A DNA stretch of 49,494 nucleotides from Anaeromonas gelatinilytica (GCF_016820635.1 NZ_WSFU01000017.1:1-49494); one strand, 5' to 3'. Shown: positions 1 through 8,178, counted from the first letter of the stretch. Program-made: numbers and translations. The notes: generated by a model from the letters alone, not told the origin.

Positions 1-104
1 TACAACCCCTCTTTTTTATTGTCTTCCAATATTTTCTGTAACTATTAACCCTCGTGTTTATCAGTAGTCTAAAACTTTTGTTAAATTAACTTTCCTAGAC
101 AATA
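1..104 (-). other. Leader 3' part and ribosome site of an off-window gene
   Basis: Read on the minus strand, this stretch follows the T-box terminator and ends at the window edge with an AGAGGGG-type Shine-Dalgarno at about positions 5-12. The start codon of the T-box-controlled gene must lie just to the left of position 1. No coding sequence of that gene is visible here. Confidence 0.6.
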
Positions 105-348
105 AAAAACACCTTCGCCCTATAATAAGGACGAAGGTACCCGCGTTACCACCTTAATTTCAAGAAAATCTTGACTCTCAATTATATTAACGGATTTTAT
201 CCGTTCAGACCTACTATTAATTCAATCCGAAAGCTCAGAAGCTACATTCAGCAAAAGTTCACTTTTGGGTCCTTCCAGCCAAGGGACACCATTCTCTAAA
301 AGTTCTCTTACTTACTCCTCTTCTTCATAGCCTATACCTATTTTATTA
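105..348 (-). ncRNA. T-box leader (tRNA-sensing riboswitch) of off-window gene
   Basis: The minus strand carries the T-box core GGTGGTAACGCGGG at 141-155. It is followed by a GC-rich terminator, CCTTCGTCC paired with GGGCGAAGG (112-138), and a U-run at 101-111. Upstream lie an AGAGAA motif and a GAA-TGTAGCTTCTGAG specifier-loop region near 236-249. Uncharged tRNA should pair with the specifier codon and with the UGGU bulge and open the downstream gene. The specifier is unclear: TGT (Cys) follows GAA exactly as TGG does in the trpS leader of this window, but UGGU does not pair with the U73 of tRNA-Cys. GCT (Ala), AGC (Ser) or TTC (Phe) remain possible. The regulated gene is probably a tRNA synthetase or an amino-acid gene. 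Confidence 0.9.
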
Positions 349-354
349 TGTTTC

Positions 355-384
355 ATTATATATATATATTATCATTTTTGTCAA
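355..384 (-). promoter_or_regulatory. Promoter of the left T-box leader
   Basis: On the minus strand, TTGACA (379-384) and TATAAT (355-360) are separated by 18 bases. The predicted start near 348 lies just ahead of the T-box structure. Confidence 0.75.
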
Positions 385-507
385 TAGATTATCCTTTTAT
401 TTTTAAGAATTATAAACCTTCTAATTATTTTCAAACAATATATAATAATGTAACAATTCATACATTGAAAAATATAATGTACTATATATTATAGTGGAGG
501 TGTGTAC

Positions 508-1503
508 ATGAAATCGAAATTAATTACAATTTTTTTAATAATTTTCATATTCATCTTACCTATATTTTCAGGTTGCAGTAGCAATAATTTAGAAACTATA
601 AAACTAATGGAAGTAACTCACTCTATTTTTTATGCCCCTCAATATGTAGCATTAACGCAAGGGTTCTTTGAAGATGAAGGATTAGATGTTGATCTAATCG
701 ATGGTAAAGGTGCAGATAAGGTTATGACAGCACTACTTTCAGATGAAGCCGATATTGGATTTATGGGACCAGAAGCTTCAGTATATGTATACAACGAAGG
801 TAGAGAAAATTTTGCAATTAATTTTGCTCAACTTACTCAAAAAGATGGTTCCTTCCTTGTTGGTAGAAATCCAGATGAAGCCTTTACCTTTGATAAATTG
901 AAAGGAAAAACAATTATCGGTGGTAGAAAAGGCGGTATGCCAGAAATGACATTAGAATATGTTCTTAAATCTAATGGATTAACTATTGGTGAAGATGTTG
1001 AAGTTAGAACTGATGTACAGTTCGCTGCAATGGCAGGATCATTTTTAGGTGGTGAAGGAGATTATGTAGCTCTCTTTGAACCTGTAGCTACAGAATTAGA
1101 GATGGAAAAAAGAGGATCCATAGTTGCCTCAATTGGTGAAGAAGGCGGATATATTCCTTATACTTGTTATAGTGCTACTAAAGATTATATTGATAAAAAT
1201 CCAGAGATAATTCAAAAATTTACTAATGCTATTTATAGTGGTATGGTTTGGGTTAATGAACATTCCTCAGAGGAAATAGCTGAGGCTATTGAACCTCAAT
1301 TCCCTGATTCTGATAAAGAATCGCTTATAACCATAGTAGATAGATATAAAGATCAAGATACTTGGAAACCTGATTTGATTTTAACTGAAGAAGGATTAAA
1401 CCATATGATGGAAATCATGGAGCTAGCTGGCGAACTTGATGAAAGAGCTCCTTATGATAAAATAGTCAATACAGAATTTGCCGAAAAAACAATGAAAAAA
1501 TAA
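508..1503 (+). CDS. Thi5/NMT1-like ABC transporter substrate-binding lipoprotein (orphan)
   Basis: Periplasmic-type binding protein of 331 residues that would be anchored outside the membrane and deliver a small ligand to an ABC importer. The N terminus has basic residues, a hydrophobic segment and a lipobox-like FSGC at about residue 23. The motif HSIFYAPQYVALTQGFF, followed by a GLDVDL strand, is typical of NMT1/THI5-like proteins (thiamine pyrimidine, riboflavin, sulfonate types). The start is the ATG at 508 with GGAGG seven bases upstream; a GTG at 502 is in frame but too close to that site. No permease or ATPase adjoins: the left neighbour is divergent and the right one convergent. It may borrow another transporter, such as the thi system at 30917-33428. 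The ligand is unknown. Confidence 0.85.
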   Translation: MKSKLITIFLIIFIFILPIFSGCSSNNLETIKLMEVTHSIFYAPQYVALTQGFFEDEGLDVDLIDGKGADKVMTALLSDEADIGFMGPEASVYVYNEGRENFAINFAQLTQKDGSFLVGRNPDEAFTFDKLKGKTIIGGRKGGMPEMTLEYVLKSNGLTIGEDVEVRTDVQFAAMAGSFLGGEGDYVALFEPVATELEMEKRGSIVASIGEEGGYIPYTCYSATKDYIDKNPEIIQKFTNAIYSGMVWVNEHSSEEIAEAIEPQFPDSDKESLITIVDRYKDQDTWKPDLILTEEGLNHMMEIMELAGELDERAPYDKIVNTEFAEKTMKK

Positions 1504-1519
1504 CGCAGATACTGATATT

Positions 1520-1580
1520 CTCCCCTTATAACAAACATTTTAAAAGTATAACCATTTATTATAAGGGGAGTTTATTATTA
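1520..1580 (+). terminator. Terminator of the binding-protein gene
   Basis: Perfect 12-bp arms CTCCCCTTATAA (1520-1531) and TTATAAGGGGAG (1559-1570) enclose a 27-base loop. The sequence after them is T-rich. Confidence 0.8.
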
Positions 1581-1589
1581 AAAAAACAT

Positions 1590-1615
1590 ATAAAATTTTT
1601 AAATAAAAATTTTAT
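1590..1615 (-). terminator. AT-only hairpin downstream of trpS
   Basis: Arms of 11 bp (1590-1600 and 1605-1615) around a four-base loop, with a T-run following on the minus strand. It is AT-only and so a weak terminator candidate. Confidence 0.5.
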
Positions 1616-1642
1616 CTAAGGAATAAAATCATTAAATAAATA

Positions 1643-2638
1643 TTATCTAGGAATAAAACCTGTCTTTTTATAAACCTTTCTCAATGTCTTTCTAGCAACT
1701 TTCTCTGCTTTAGCTGCACCATCTTTATATACTTTTTCTAAGTACTTCTTATCATTCATATATTCTAGATATTTTTCTCTAATAGGTTTTAATTCTTCAA
1801 CTATAATATCTGCTAAATCAATTTTAAATTCTTTATATCCTTTATCTCTATATTTTTCTTCAATATTTTCAATTTTTTCGCCAGTTATTTTAGAATATAT
1901 AGTCAATAGATTTTTAACTCCTGGTTGTTCATCACAATATTTAACTCTATTCATAGAATCAGTGACACTTCTCTTTATTTTTCTTCTGATAGTATCCGGG
2001 GCATCCATTAATAAAATATATCCATTTTCATTATCTCCTGATTTTGACATTTTCACAGTAGGATCCTGTAGATCCATGATTCTAGCTCCGACCTTAGATA
2101 TCATTGGTTCCGGTACTATAAAAGTATCACTATATTTATTATTAAATCTTTGAGATAAATCTCTAGCTAATTCTAAATGTTGTTTTTGATCATCCCCTAC
2201 AGGAACTAAATCAGTTTGATATAAGAGAATATCTGCAGCCATTAAAACAGGATAAGTAAATAGACCTGAATTTAAATTTTTCTCGTTCTTTTGAATCTTA
2301 TCTTTAAATTGAGTCATTCTATTAAGTTCACCTAAATATGTCATTGTACCAAGTACCCATGATAACTCTATATGTGATGATACATGAGATTGAATAAATA
2401 TTGTGGATTTATTAGGATCAATACCTGCTGCCATATATAAAGCCATAACTTCTAACGTTCTTCTTCTTAAATTTTTAGGATCTTGTGGAACAGTTATAGA
2501 ATGTAGATCTACAACACAATAATAACAATCATACTCATCTTGTAGCGCTACCCAATTTTTAACTGCTCCCAAATAATTCCCTAAAGTCAAATCTCCAGAA
2601 GGTTGTACTCCACTAAAAATAACTTTTTTATCTTCCAT
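1643..2638 (-). CDS. trpS: Tryptophanyl-tRNA synthetase
   Basis: Cytoplasmic class I synthetase that charges tRNA-Trp with tryptophan using ATP. The 331-residue product has the usual compact bacterial TrpRS length. It shows FSGVQPSGDLTLGNYLGA near the N terminus (the HIGH-type motif appears as TLGN), the FxxPxLMAADILLYQ region, and KMSKS as VKMSKSGDN. I chose the ATG at 2638 because AGAGG lies nine bases upstream. An in-frame ATG at 2647 abuts the ribosome site, and any longer reading frame runs into the T-box terminator and cannot be coding. A T-box leader with a TGG specifier lies directly upstream, which supports the assignment. Confidence 0.97.
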   Translation of the reverse strand: MEDKKVIFSGVQPSGDLTLGNYLGAVKNWVALQDEYDCYYCVVDLHSITVPQDPKNLRRRTLEVMALYMAAGIDPNKSTIFIQSHVSSHIELSWVLGTMTYLGELNRMTQFKDKIQKNEKNLNSGLFTYPVLMAADILLYQTDLVPVGDDQKQHLELARDLSQRFNNKYSDTFIVPEPMISKVGARIMDLQDPTVKMSKSGDNENGYILLMDAPDTIRRKIKRSVTDSMNRVKYCDEQPGVKNLLTIYSKITGEKIENIEEKYRDKGYKEFKIDLADIIVEELKPIREKYLEYMNDKKYLEKVYKDGAAKAEKVARKTLRKVYKKTGFIPR

Positions 2639-2675
2639 CTTCTTCATCCTCTCTTCTTTACTATATCTAAAATAT

Positions 2676-2912
2676 AAAAACCCACCGTCTCTAAATTCAT
2701 AGAGGCGATGGGTAAAATCACGGTACCACTCTAATTGACAATGTGTCATCTTAAATCCCATAACGGAGGATACCGTTAAGTCCTACTATTATTCAAACTT
2801 AATCTCCTAGGTCCATTCAGACAAGTCTTGACACCGATCTTCCACCATCATCGGTTCGCTATAGTCAGTATCTAATCCTACTAATCTTAGTCATAAATTT
2901 TTCATTATTTAA
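2676..2912 (-). ncRNA. T-box leader of trpS, specifier TGG (Trp)
   Basis: The minus strand shows the T-box core AGTGGTACCGTG (about 2720-2731). It is followed by a terminator, CCCATCGCCTCT paired with AGAGACGGTGGG (2681-2712), with a T-run at 2676-2680. The specifier region reads CTGAATGGACCTAGGAG, with TGG at 2813-2815 directly after the conserved GAA, matching the downstream trpS. The bulge is UGGU; with a G73 discriminator on tRNA-Trp it would pair by G-U wobble. Expression should rise when tRNA-Trp is uncharged. Confidence 0.95.
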
Positions 2913-2918
2913 TTTTAT

Positions 2919-2947
2919 ATTATATATTATTATAGTATTTTTGTAAA
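2919..2947 (-). promoter_or_regulatory. Promoter of trpS T-box leader
   Basis: On the minus strand, TTTACA (2942-2947), a 17-base spacer and TATAAT (2919-2924). The predicted start is near 2912, at the beginning of the leader. Confidence 0.7.
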
Positions 2948-2964
2948 TACATCATTCACTAACT

Positions 2965-3075
2965 TTATACTAATTTCTTTATTTCTTCTAATGCTTTATC
3001 ATAGTCTAAATGATTTGTAACCTCATCAACATATTCTATATTATTGTCCTTATTAACAATTATAACTCTCCTTGT
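2965..3075 (-). pseudogene. Thiol peroxidase C-terminal remnant, copy A
   Basis: The minus strand encodes a tail reading IIVNKDNNIEYVDEVTNH, then DYDKALEEIKKLV and a stop at 2965-2967. This resembles the C terminus of Tpx-type thiol peroxidases (a VVDKDGKIxYVExVxxITxxPDYxAAL pattern). Upstream the frame breaks (in-frame stops near 3090) and no catalytic Cys region is present, so the gene is decayed. About 110 bases are nearly identical to copy B at 8235-8335. The family assignment comes from recognising a short tail, so it is moderate. Confidence 0.6.
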
Positions 3076-3160
3076 GGGAAAAACTATCCAGTATCTTCAA
3101 TAGAAATTTTAGATAGAAACTATTTTATATCATAATAATATTTTCATAAATATGAATTTT

Positions 3161-3208
3161 AAAAAAGAACGAAGTACTCATCCCATAGAGAAAATGAATT
3201 CTTCGTTG
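3161..3208 (-). terminator. Terminator of the FNT-asrABC operon
   Basis: On the minus strand, AACGAAGAATTCA pairs with TGAGTACTTCGTT with small mismatches and is followed by CTTTTTT. It lies about 30 bases after the asrC stop. Confidence 0.75.
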
Positions 3209-3237
3209 CATTTATAAGTTATATTATAAATTAATTT

Positions 3238-4194
3238 TTAATAACGGATACCACCCCAATAAATATTACTAGCAACTTTAGCCATAGGAGAAAGCTCTAC
3301 ATCTTTTAGAGCCCATTTTTTATATTCTATAAAACCAGTACGGTCTACTATGTAACCGATATGCTCTTTTGGTAGACTTCGATCAATATACTCACCAATA
3401 TAATCATAGGTATTTTTTATGATTTTAATAATACTATCTTCATCAATCCATAGAATAAAATCTTCTGCCAATCTTGGATTCTTTTTTCCTGTTCTTCCCA
3501 TTATGGCTAAACGATAAAACTTTTCCTCATTCCTGGTCCATGCATTGGTTGGACAATTTAAAACACATTCTCCACAGCCAATACATTTATCATGTTCCCT
3601 AGTCACCTTGTAATTTTCCATGGTCAATGCACCTGTCGAGAGCTTAGTACATTTCTCCACACATCGGCCACAACTAACACAACGTTGCTTATCATATTGG
3701 GGCAAAGTCATCCCAATGATACCAAAGTCATGCATTCTAACCTTTATACAGTCATTTGGACACCCTGTCAACGCTACTTTCACATGGAAATCATTAGGGA
3801 AAATGGCCTGTTCAATCCTTTTAGCAAAGCCACTGGTTTCATACTGAGCTTTAGGACATACACGATTGCCAATGCATGCACAAATATTCCTTGTTCCAGC
3901 TGCTGTATAGCCAGTATTGGGATTGATTTGATTAATCTCAAGACCTTCTATTACTGGCTGTATGATAGCATTAACCTCATCTATTTTATCCATATCGATT
4001 CCAGTAATCTCAAATCCCTGTCTTGTCGTAAGATGGAGGTCACCATCACCATATTCATCAGCAATTTTTTGAAGGATTTCCAAATACTCTGCCTTTAATC
4101 GACCACCAGGTACTCTCACTCTCAAGGCTGTTTTATAGCGTTGCTTCGTTATTCGATAGGCATTTTTCGTTACTTTCTTCGTATTAATATCCAT
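3238..4194 (-). CDS. asrC: Anaerobic sulfite reductase subunit C (siroheme catalytic subunit)
   Basis: Catalytic subunit of the NADH-dependent AsrABC complex, which reduces sulfite to sulfide in the cytoplasm. It has 318 residues. An N-terminal ferredoxin-like half domain contains LHLTTRQGFEITG. The siroheme/[4Fe-4S] cysteines are C107 and C113 (CACIGNRVC) and C145 and C149 (GCPNDC). Two ferredoxin clusters follow: CVSCGRCVEKC (172-182) and CIGCGECVLNC (204-214). The start is the ATG at 4194, with TTAGGAGGG upstream; the longer frame overlaps asrB and lacks a better site. It is the last gene of the operon, 13 bases after asrB. The gene context and the paired ferredoxin motifs favour sulfite over nitrite as substrate. 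Confidence 0.96.
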   Translation of the reverse strand: MDINTKKVTKNAYRITKQRYKTALRVRVPGGRLKAEYLEILQKIADEYGDGDLHLTTRQGFEITGIDMDKIDEVNAIIQPVIEGLEINQINPNTGYTAAGTRNICACIGNRVCPKAQYETSGFAKRIEQAIFPNDFHVKVALTGCPNDCIKVRMHDFGIIGMTLPQYDKQRCVSCGRCVEKCTKLSTGALTMENYKVTREHDKCIGCGECVLNCPTNAWTRNEEKFYRLAIMGRTGKKNPRLAEDFILWIDEDSIIKIIKNTYDYIGEYIDRSLPKEHIGYIVDRTGFIEYKKWALKDVELSPMAKVASNIYWGGIRY

Positions 4195-4207
4195 TGTAAG
4201 CTCCCTC

Positions 4208-5005
4208 CTAATCATATAAATGCTTTGCTTTACTAAAATTAAAGACTGGACCATCTAAACATATATAAGTATCATCCATACGGCAATGCCCACATTTACC
4301 GATACCACAGTGCATCTTTCTTTCATAGGATACCCATATATTTTCACAAGCAACACCACGCTTTAAGAAAGCTTCTACTGTAAACTTCATCATCATGGGA
4401 GGTCCCACAATGATAATCGCTACATTATCCATGTTCTTAATAATAATGTCATCAACATATTGAGTGACAAGCCCAACCTTTCCTCTGTAGTCCTCCTTTG
4501 CTCCATCTACTGTTAAAATAAGCTTCAAGTCTTCGTTCCAGATCTTTAATTCTTCTTTAAATAGTATATCATCTGGGGATTTAAAACCAACCAGCAGGTT
4601 AAAGCCTTCATAGTCTTTTGGTTGTTGATGGATAATATCGATGATTCCTTTAACTGGAGCTAAACCACTACCTCCCGCCACTATAATAACCTCTTTATTC
4701 TTATAATCATCCATATGAAATCCATTTCCGTAGGGTCCTCTAATAAAAAATATATCACCGACTTTAAATTTATGCAGTTCATCGGTTACTTTACCTACTC
4801 GACGAATGGTGAAATCAATAAACTCTTCACCTATTCCAGAAACAGAGATAGGGCATTCACCGTATTTAGGAATGGAGACCTCAAAAAATTGACCTGGCTT
4901 GACCTCTCCCTTATAAGCCATTCTGAAGGTATACTCTACATCTGTATGCTGAATAATTTCCATAATATTTGATTTTATAGGCATATATACATTAGTATCG
5001 ATCAT
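4208..5005 (-). CDS. asrB: Anaerobic sulfite reductase subunit B (FAD/NADH reductase subunit)
   Basis: Electron-input subunit of AsrABC, 265 residues, of the ferredoxin-NADP reductase family. It takes electrons from NADH through FAD and passes them to the Fe-S subunits. The flavin-binding part includes GPYGNGF (about 90-96), the nucleotide-binding part IIVAGGSGLAPV (about 107-118), and the C-terminal iron-sulfur region has C233, C238, C241 and C249 (CGIGKCGHC and IC). Its ATG overlaps the asrA stop codon as TAATG, with AAAGGAGGAGAGG upstream, implying translational coupling. Confidence 0.95.
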   Translation of the reverse strand: MIDTNVYMPIKSNIMEIIQHTDVEYTFRMAYKGEVKPGQFFEVSIPKYGECPISVSGIGEEFIDFTIRRVGKVTDELHKFKVGDIFFIRGPYGNGFHMDDYKNKEVIIVAGGSGLAPVKGIIDIIHQQPKDYEGFNLLVGFKSPDDILFKEELKIWNEDLKLILTVDGAKEDYRGKVGLVTQYVDDIIIKNMDNVAIIIVGPPMMMKFTVEAFLKRGVACENIWVSYERKMHCGIGKCGHCRMDDTYICLDGPVFNFSKAKHLYD

Positions 5006-6009
5006 TACCTCTCCTCCTTTCCTAAATCATGTAATTTATTGACACAGGTAGAAAAGGATATATACTGGGGACACGCATCATCACATCTACCACAACCAAC
5101 ACACATGTGATAACCAAAACGCTTATTGTAGTCGTATACTTTATGTAAAACTTTATAACGCATGCGATCACCGTGTCTTTTTCTGAAACTATGACCTCCT
5201 GCCATATCTGTATAGCCATCAACCTGACAAGAAGCCCAAACCCTACGTCTTTCACCATTATTTTCATTATCTTTATAGAAAATATCTTGCATCCTAAAGC
5301 AAGTACAGGTAGAACAGACAAAATTACATTTACCACATGCAACACAACGTTCATCATATTCTCGCCAGAGAGGGGCTTCTGCTATGTCTTTTGCTATTTG
5401 ATGGGGCTCCGGTATTAGCACCTTTATATCATTAGAGGTCACATAATTCATTTCAAAATCTTTTTCTTCTCCAAAAAAATAGGCGTTTAGCTCCTCATCT
5501 TTAATATCCAATAAAACTTGATCGCCAACTGGCTTTATCCCTAAGCTATAATCTTCTGTTTTATTAGTTCCCATACTAACACAAAAACAATTTCTATAAC
5601 TCTTTTCACAGCCTATTAAAACAAACTTCACAGTATCTCTCACTTCTTGGTAGTAAGGATCCCTCTGACCATTTTCAAGATAGATTTGATCCATGCGTTT
5701 AACAGCATGAATATCACAGGCTCTTAGGAATACCAATAACTTTTTCTTTTCCGTTTCTGGCTCCTTGTATTGATCTTCAGTGAAATAAAAGAGTACTTGT
5801 GTAATTGGAAGTATGACTTCTTTAGGCGAAAAATGAGATTTTAGGTTGAATTCTATTTCATCAAGAGTATTAATCTCCTTATAGCGTATGGAATCTGTAT
5901 CAGAAAAAGTCCCTTTATATGCCATGGCTACAGGTGCATAAATCCTGTATTCATCTCCTAATCTATGAAGACTTTTATTAAAATCCTCTTTGCTTATCTC
6001 TATTTTCAT
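5005..6009 (-). CDS. asrA: Anaerobic sulfite reductase subunit A (Fe-S subunit)
   Basis: Electron-transfer subunit of AsrABC, 334 residues. The C-terminal third carries two [4Fe-4S] ferredoxin motifs, C222-C225-C228-C232 (CVACGKCNFVC) and C303-C306-C309-C313 (CVGCGRCDDAC), and the first is followed by an extra CxC. The N-terminal part resembles the hydrogenase/sulfur reductase beta family. The start has AAAGGTGG upstream. The first 32 bases overlap the end of the FNT-channel gene, so the two are tightly coupled. Confidence 0.95.
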   Translation of the reverse strand: MKIEISKEDFNKSLHRLGDEYRIYAPVAMAYKGTFSDTDSIRYKEINTLDEIEFNLKSHFSPKEVILPITQVLFYFTEDQYKEPETEKKKLLVFLRACDIHAVKRMDQIYLENGQRDPYYQEVRDTVKFVLIGCEKSYRNCFCVSMGTNKTEDYSLGIKPVGDQVLLDIKDEELNAYFFGEEKDFEMNYVTSNDIKVLIPEPHQIAKDIAEAPLWREYDERCVACGKCNFVCSTCTCFRMQDIFYKDNENNGERRRVWASCQVDGYTDMAGGHSFRKRHGDRMRYKVLHKVYDYNKRFGYHMCVGCGRCDDACPQYISFSTCVNKLHDLGKEER

Positions 6010-6793
6010 ATTGTACCACCTTTCTTTGATTATCCTTACCCAACAGATAGTAACTTCCTCCTAATAGAATGGCCCCTCCAATAAAGTTACCTATTGTAAC
6101 AGGTATTAAGTTGTTAAACATACCCATTACTGAAATGGATTCAGGATGGGGCATGAACAAACTGATGGAAAAAAGAGTCATGTTAGCAACACTATGTTCA
6201 AATCCCGTAGTAATAAAGGCAAATAAACACCACCAGATCATAATAAGTTTACCGGATTCACTTTTCATCTTAATGGAACATAGTACGGCTAAACAAACAA
6301 GAATATTGCACAAGATACCTTTAGCCAAAAGTGGTATAAATCCACCCGCCATTTTGGTACTAGCTACTTGAATAATAAAGTCACCTGTGTTACCCTTGGC
6401 TAACCCAGTCATGACAAAGAGACCTGCTACTACAGCTGAGCCTATGAAATTACCAATGTAACTATAAAACCAGACACAGCCAGCATCCTTCCAAGTCACC
6501 CGTTTCTCCAATGCACCTGCTGTCATAATGAGATTATTCCCTGTAAATAGTTCGGATCCAGCCATAATAACCAGACTTAAAGCAATACCGAAGGAACCTC
6601 CCATAATAATCTTCGTAGCCGCTGATCCAGCAATGGATAGTTGACTACCCACTGTCATGATAAGTAAAATACCCAATCCTACATAAAAACCTGCTAATGC
6701 CGATGCCACAATATAGCTACCCTTTGTCTCCTTTGACATTTTGGCCTTTGATATTGCTGCATTACCGAGCTTCATGAGTGTTTCTTTAAACAT
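5978..6793 (-). CDS. Formate/nitrite transporter family channel (probable hydrosulfide channel)
   Basis: Integral membrane protein of the FNT family, 271 residues, with about six membrane segments. FNT signatures include YVGLGILL in the first segment, GSELFTGNNLIM, and GFEHSVANM near the C terminus. FNT proteins form pentameric anion channels for formate, nitrite or hydrosulfide. An FNT gene beside asrABC has been shown in Clostridioides difficile to be a hydrosulfide channel; that role is inferred here, where it would release the sulfide made by AsrABC. The start is the ATG at 6793 with AAGGGGGAG upstream. It is the first gene of the operon and its 3' end overlaps asrA. Confidence 0.9.
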   Translation of the reverse strand: MFKETLMKLGNAAISKAKMSKETKGSYIVASALAGFYVGLGILLIMTVGSQLSIAGSAATKIIMGGSFGIALSLVIMAGSELFTGNNLIMTAGALEKRVTWKDAGCVWFYSYIGNFIGSAVVAGLFVMTGLAKGNTGDFIIQVASTKMAGGFIPLLAKGILCNILVCLAVLCSIKMKSESGKLIMIWWCLFAFITTGFEHSVANMTLFSISLFMPHPESISVMGMFNNLIPVTIGNFIGGAILLGGSYYLLGKDNQRKVVQYENRDKQRGF

Positions 6794-6890
6794 TGAACTC
6801 CCCCTTATTCTTTTTACAAAATAAACTTCTCCCTTTAAGCCACTATATTGACAAAAATTAAACAAACAACATCAATGTGGGCTATTTATT

Positions 6891-6943
6891 ATTCTATATG
6901 AAAAACAAGAAGAAATATGTGACTTTCATCACACATTTCTTCT
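6891..6943 (-). promoter_or_regulatory. CRP/FNR-type operator and promoter of the FNT-asr operon
   Basis: TGTGA-CTTTCA-TCACA (6918-6933) is a perfect CRP-type palindrome inside longer 15-bp arms (6908-6922 and 6929-6943, one G-U-type mismatch). On the minus strand a TAGAAT -10 box lies at 6891-6896. The start predicted from it (about 6884) puts the palindrome centre at -41.5, the class II activator position. A second possible promoter, TTGTTT-N16-TATAGT, lies at 6842-6869. The longer hairpin could also terminate the regulator transcript, since the minus strand continues into GTTTTTC. Confidence 0.7.
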
Positions 6944-7135
6944 TTATATTAATCAACCATCTCTTATGGTATATAATAACCATATTTTAGATAACTTTTG
7001 TATAATATTCAATAACCCTAAGCGCATATACATTTTTTTAATTTCGGCATTCTTATGATTGCCATTATCTCATCTTCTTTAGAATGGTCTCCTATGTTAA
7101 GTTTAAAAAGTATTATTATTAAGAGCATTTATAAT

Positions 7136-7837
7136 TTATGGGTTACGATAATACTGTAACAGTTTTTCCTCCCTTACAAGCAATTGCTTCCCTTGCCACT
7201 TAATAATTCCAGCTTCAATAAGTATGGTCATGGCCCTAGAAATGGTTTCTCTCGAACTTCCAAGCATATAGGATAAATGAGTTACTGTGATTTTTAAGTT
7301 GATTTGAATCCACTCATCCCTTTGTATGCCATAATCTCTGGATAATTTCCATAGCTTAGCTGCTAATTTCTTGTCCATTTTGATAGGAACAGTATTTTTT
7401 AATTGCCTATATAGCCTTCTCTGTTTTCTGCCTATGGAGTTCATAATATTTAATGTAAGAGTAAAGTCTTCTTTCATAATGTTTAAAAAGTCTTTTTTTC
7501 TAAATTTTAAAATAGTAGCATTCTCAAAAACTTCGCAGACTACAGAAACAGGTAAATCATCAAATACCACTTCATTAATTAATTCACCTACACCTAGAAT
7601 AAAAAATATACGTTTCTGTCCCCATCCTGAATATCTAGACATGGCAACCTTACCTGATAAAATAGCATAAAATACATTGACTTGATCTTTTTCCAAAAAT
7701 AAAATTTGGCCTTTTTTATAAACATGACTTTCACAAATGGACAAAATTTTTTGTTGAGTATCTTTTTCTAAATTTTTAAAAGCTTTGATACAACAAATCT
7801 GTTCTATGGATATGTTATCTTTCCTTTTACCTGACAA
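7136..7837 (-). CDS. CRP/FNR family transcriptional regulator, HcpR-like
   Basis: Dimeric DNA-binding activator or repressor of about 233 residues. An N-terminal cyclic-nucleotide-binding-like beta roll carries KGQILFLEKD and LSGKVAMSRYSGWGQKR. A dimer helix and a C-terminal winged helix follow, with recognition helix GSSRETISRAM. The R-E-x-x-x-R pattern equals the CRP contacts for TGTGA half-sites. The FNR-type N-terminal cluster of spaced cysteines is absent; only a CC pair and single Cys residues occur. The likely start is TTG at 7837, because GGGAGG lies seven bases upstream; the ATG at 7852 precedes that site and has none of its own. It sits just upstream of FNT-asrABC in the same direction. 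Regulation of that operon and of hcp is inferred from matching operators. Confidence 0.88.
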   Translation of the reverse strand: MSGKRKDNISIEQICCIKAFKNLEKDTQQKILSICESHVYKKGQILFLEKDQVNVFYAILSGKVAMSRYSGWGQKRIFFILGVGELINEVVFDDLPVSVVCEVFENATILKFRKKDFLNIMKEDFTLTLNIMNSIGRKQRRLYRQLKNTVPIKMDKKLAAKLWKLSRDYGIQRDEWIQINLKITVTHLSYMLGSSRETISRAMTILIEAGIIKWQGKQLLVREEKLLQYYRNP

Positions 7838-8178
7838 AATATTTCCTCCCATTTTAAAACAATACCATTTTTTATTCTTAAACCTTATTTAATCATGATA
7901 GTATTTACAATCTATCACATTCAAGATAATACCTCAATACATTACACTCATTAGATTTCTCCCATTTTTTTCAAGACATTAAAAAATAACCATTGTGGAT
8001 AAAAATTATTTGAATTATTCATCTATCTACAGACTCTTTTTTTTGTATAAAAATAAGTAATTTAACCCTTTTTTTGATATAGAGTCTATAATATATAGTA
8101 TTGGTGAAGAAAAATGAGACATATAAGCATCAACTCTGATAAAATATAATCGCTAAATTATATTTAGGAGTGATGTAT
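7838..8178. other. Gene-free stretch upstream of the CRP/FNR regulator
   Basis: About 340 AT-rich bases. An inverted repeat TGATAG-N10-CTATCA (7896-7917) lies about 60 bases upstream of the regulator and could be an operator. A single perfect DnaA-box word (TGTGGATAA, about 7994-8002) is present, too isolated to indicate an origin. From about 8080 onward the sequence may belong to an insertion-sequence remnant. I see no intact gene. Confidence 0.5.

Noticed and set aside
1962-2153. Plus-strand open frame inside trpS
   Set aside because: Antisense to a clear TrpRS coding region, with no ribosome site.
3592-4098. Long plus-strand frame of 168 codons
   Set aside because: Antisense shadow of asrC; the minus-strand frame has all catalytic motifs.
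3238-4194. asrC as a nitrite reductase
   Set aside because: Two C-terminal ferredoxin clusters and the asrA/asrB partners identify the sulfite reductase complex.
7030-7110. Short minus-strand coding-like stretch (NIGDHSKEDEIMAIIRM)
   Set aside because: No start codon in a good context and too short to assign; could be a remnant, but support is too thin.
7994-8002. DnaA-box words at 7994 and 35190 as a replication origin
   Set aside because: Each is single and isolated, with no cluster and no dnaA/dnaN nearby.
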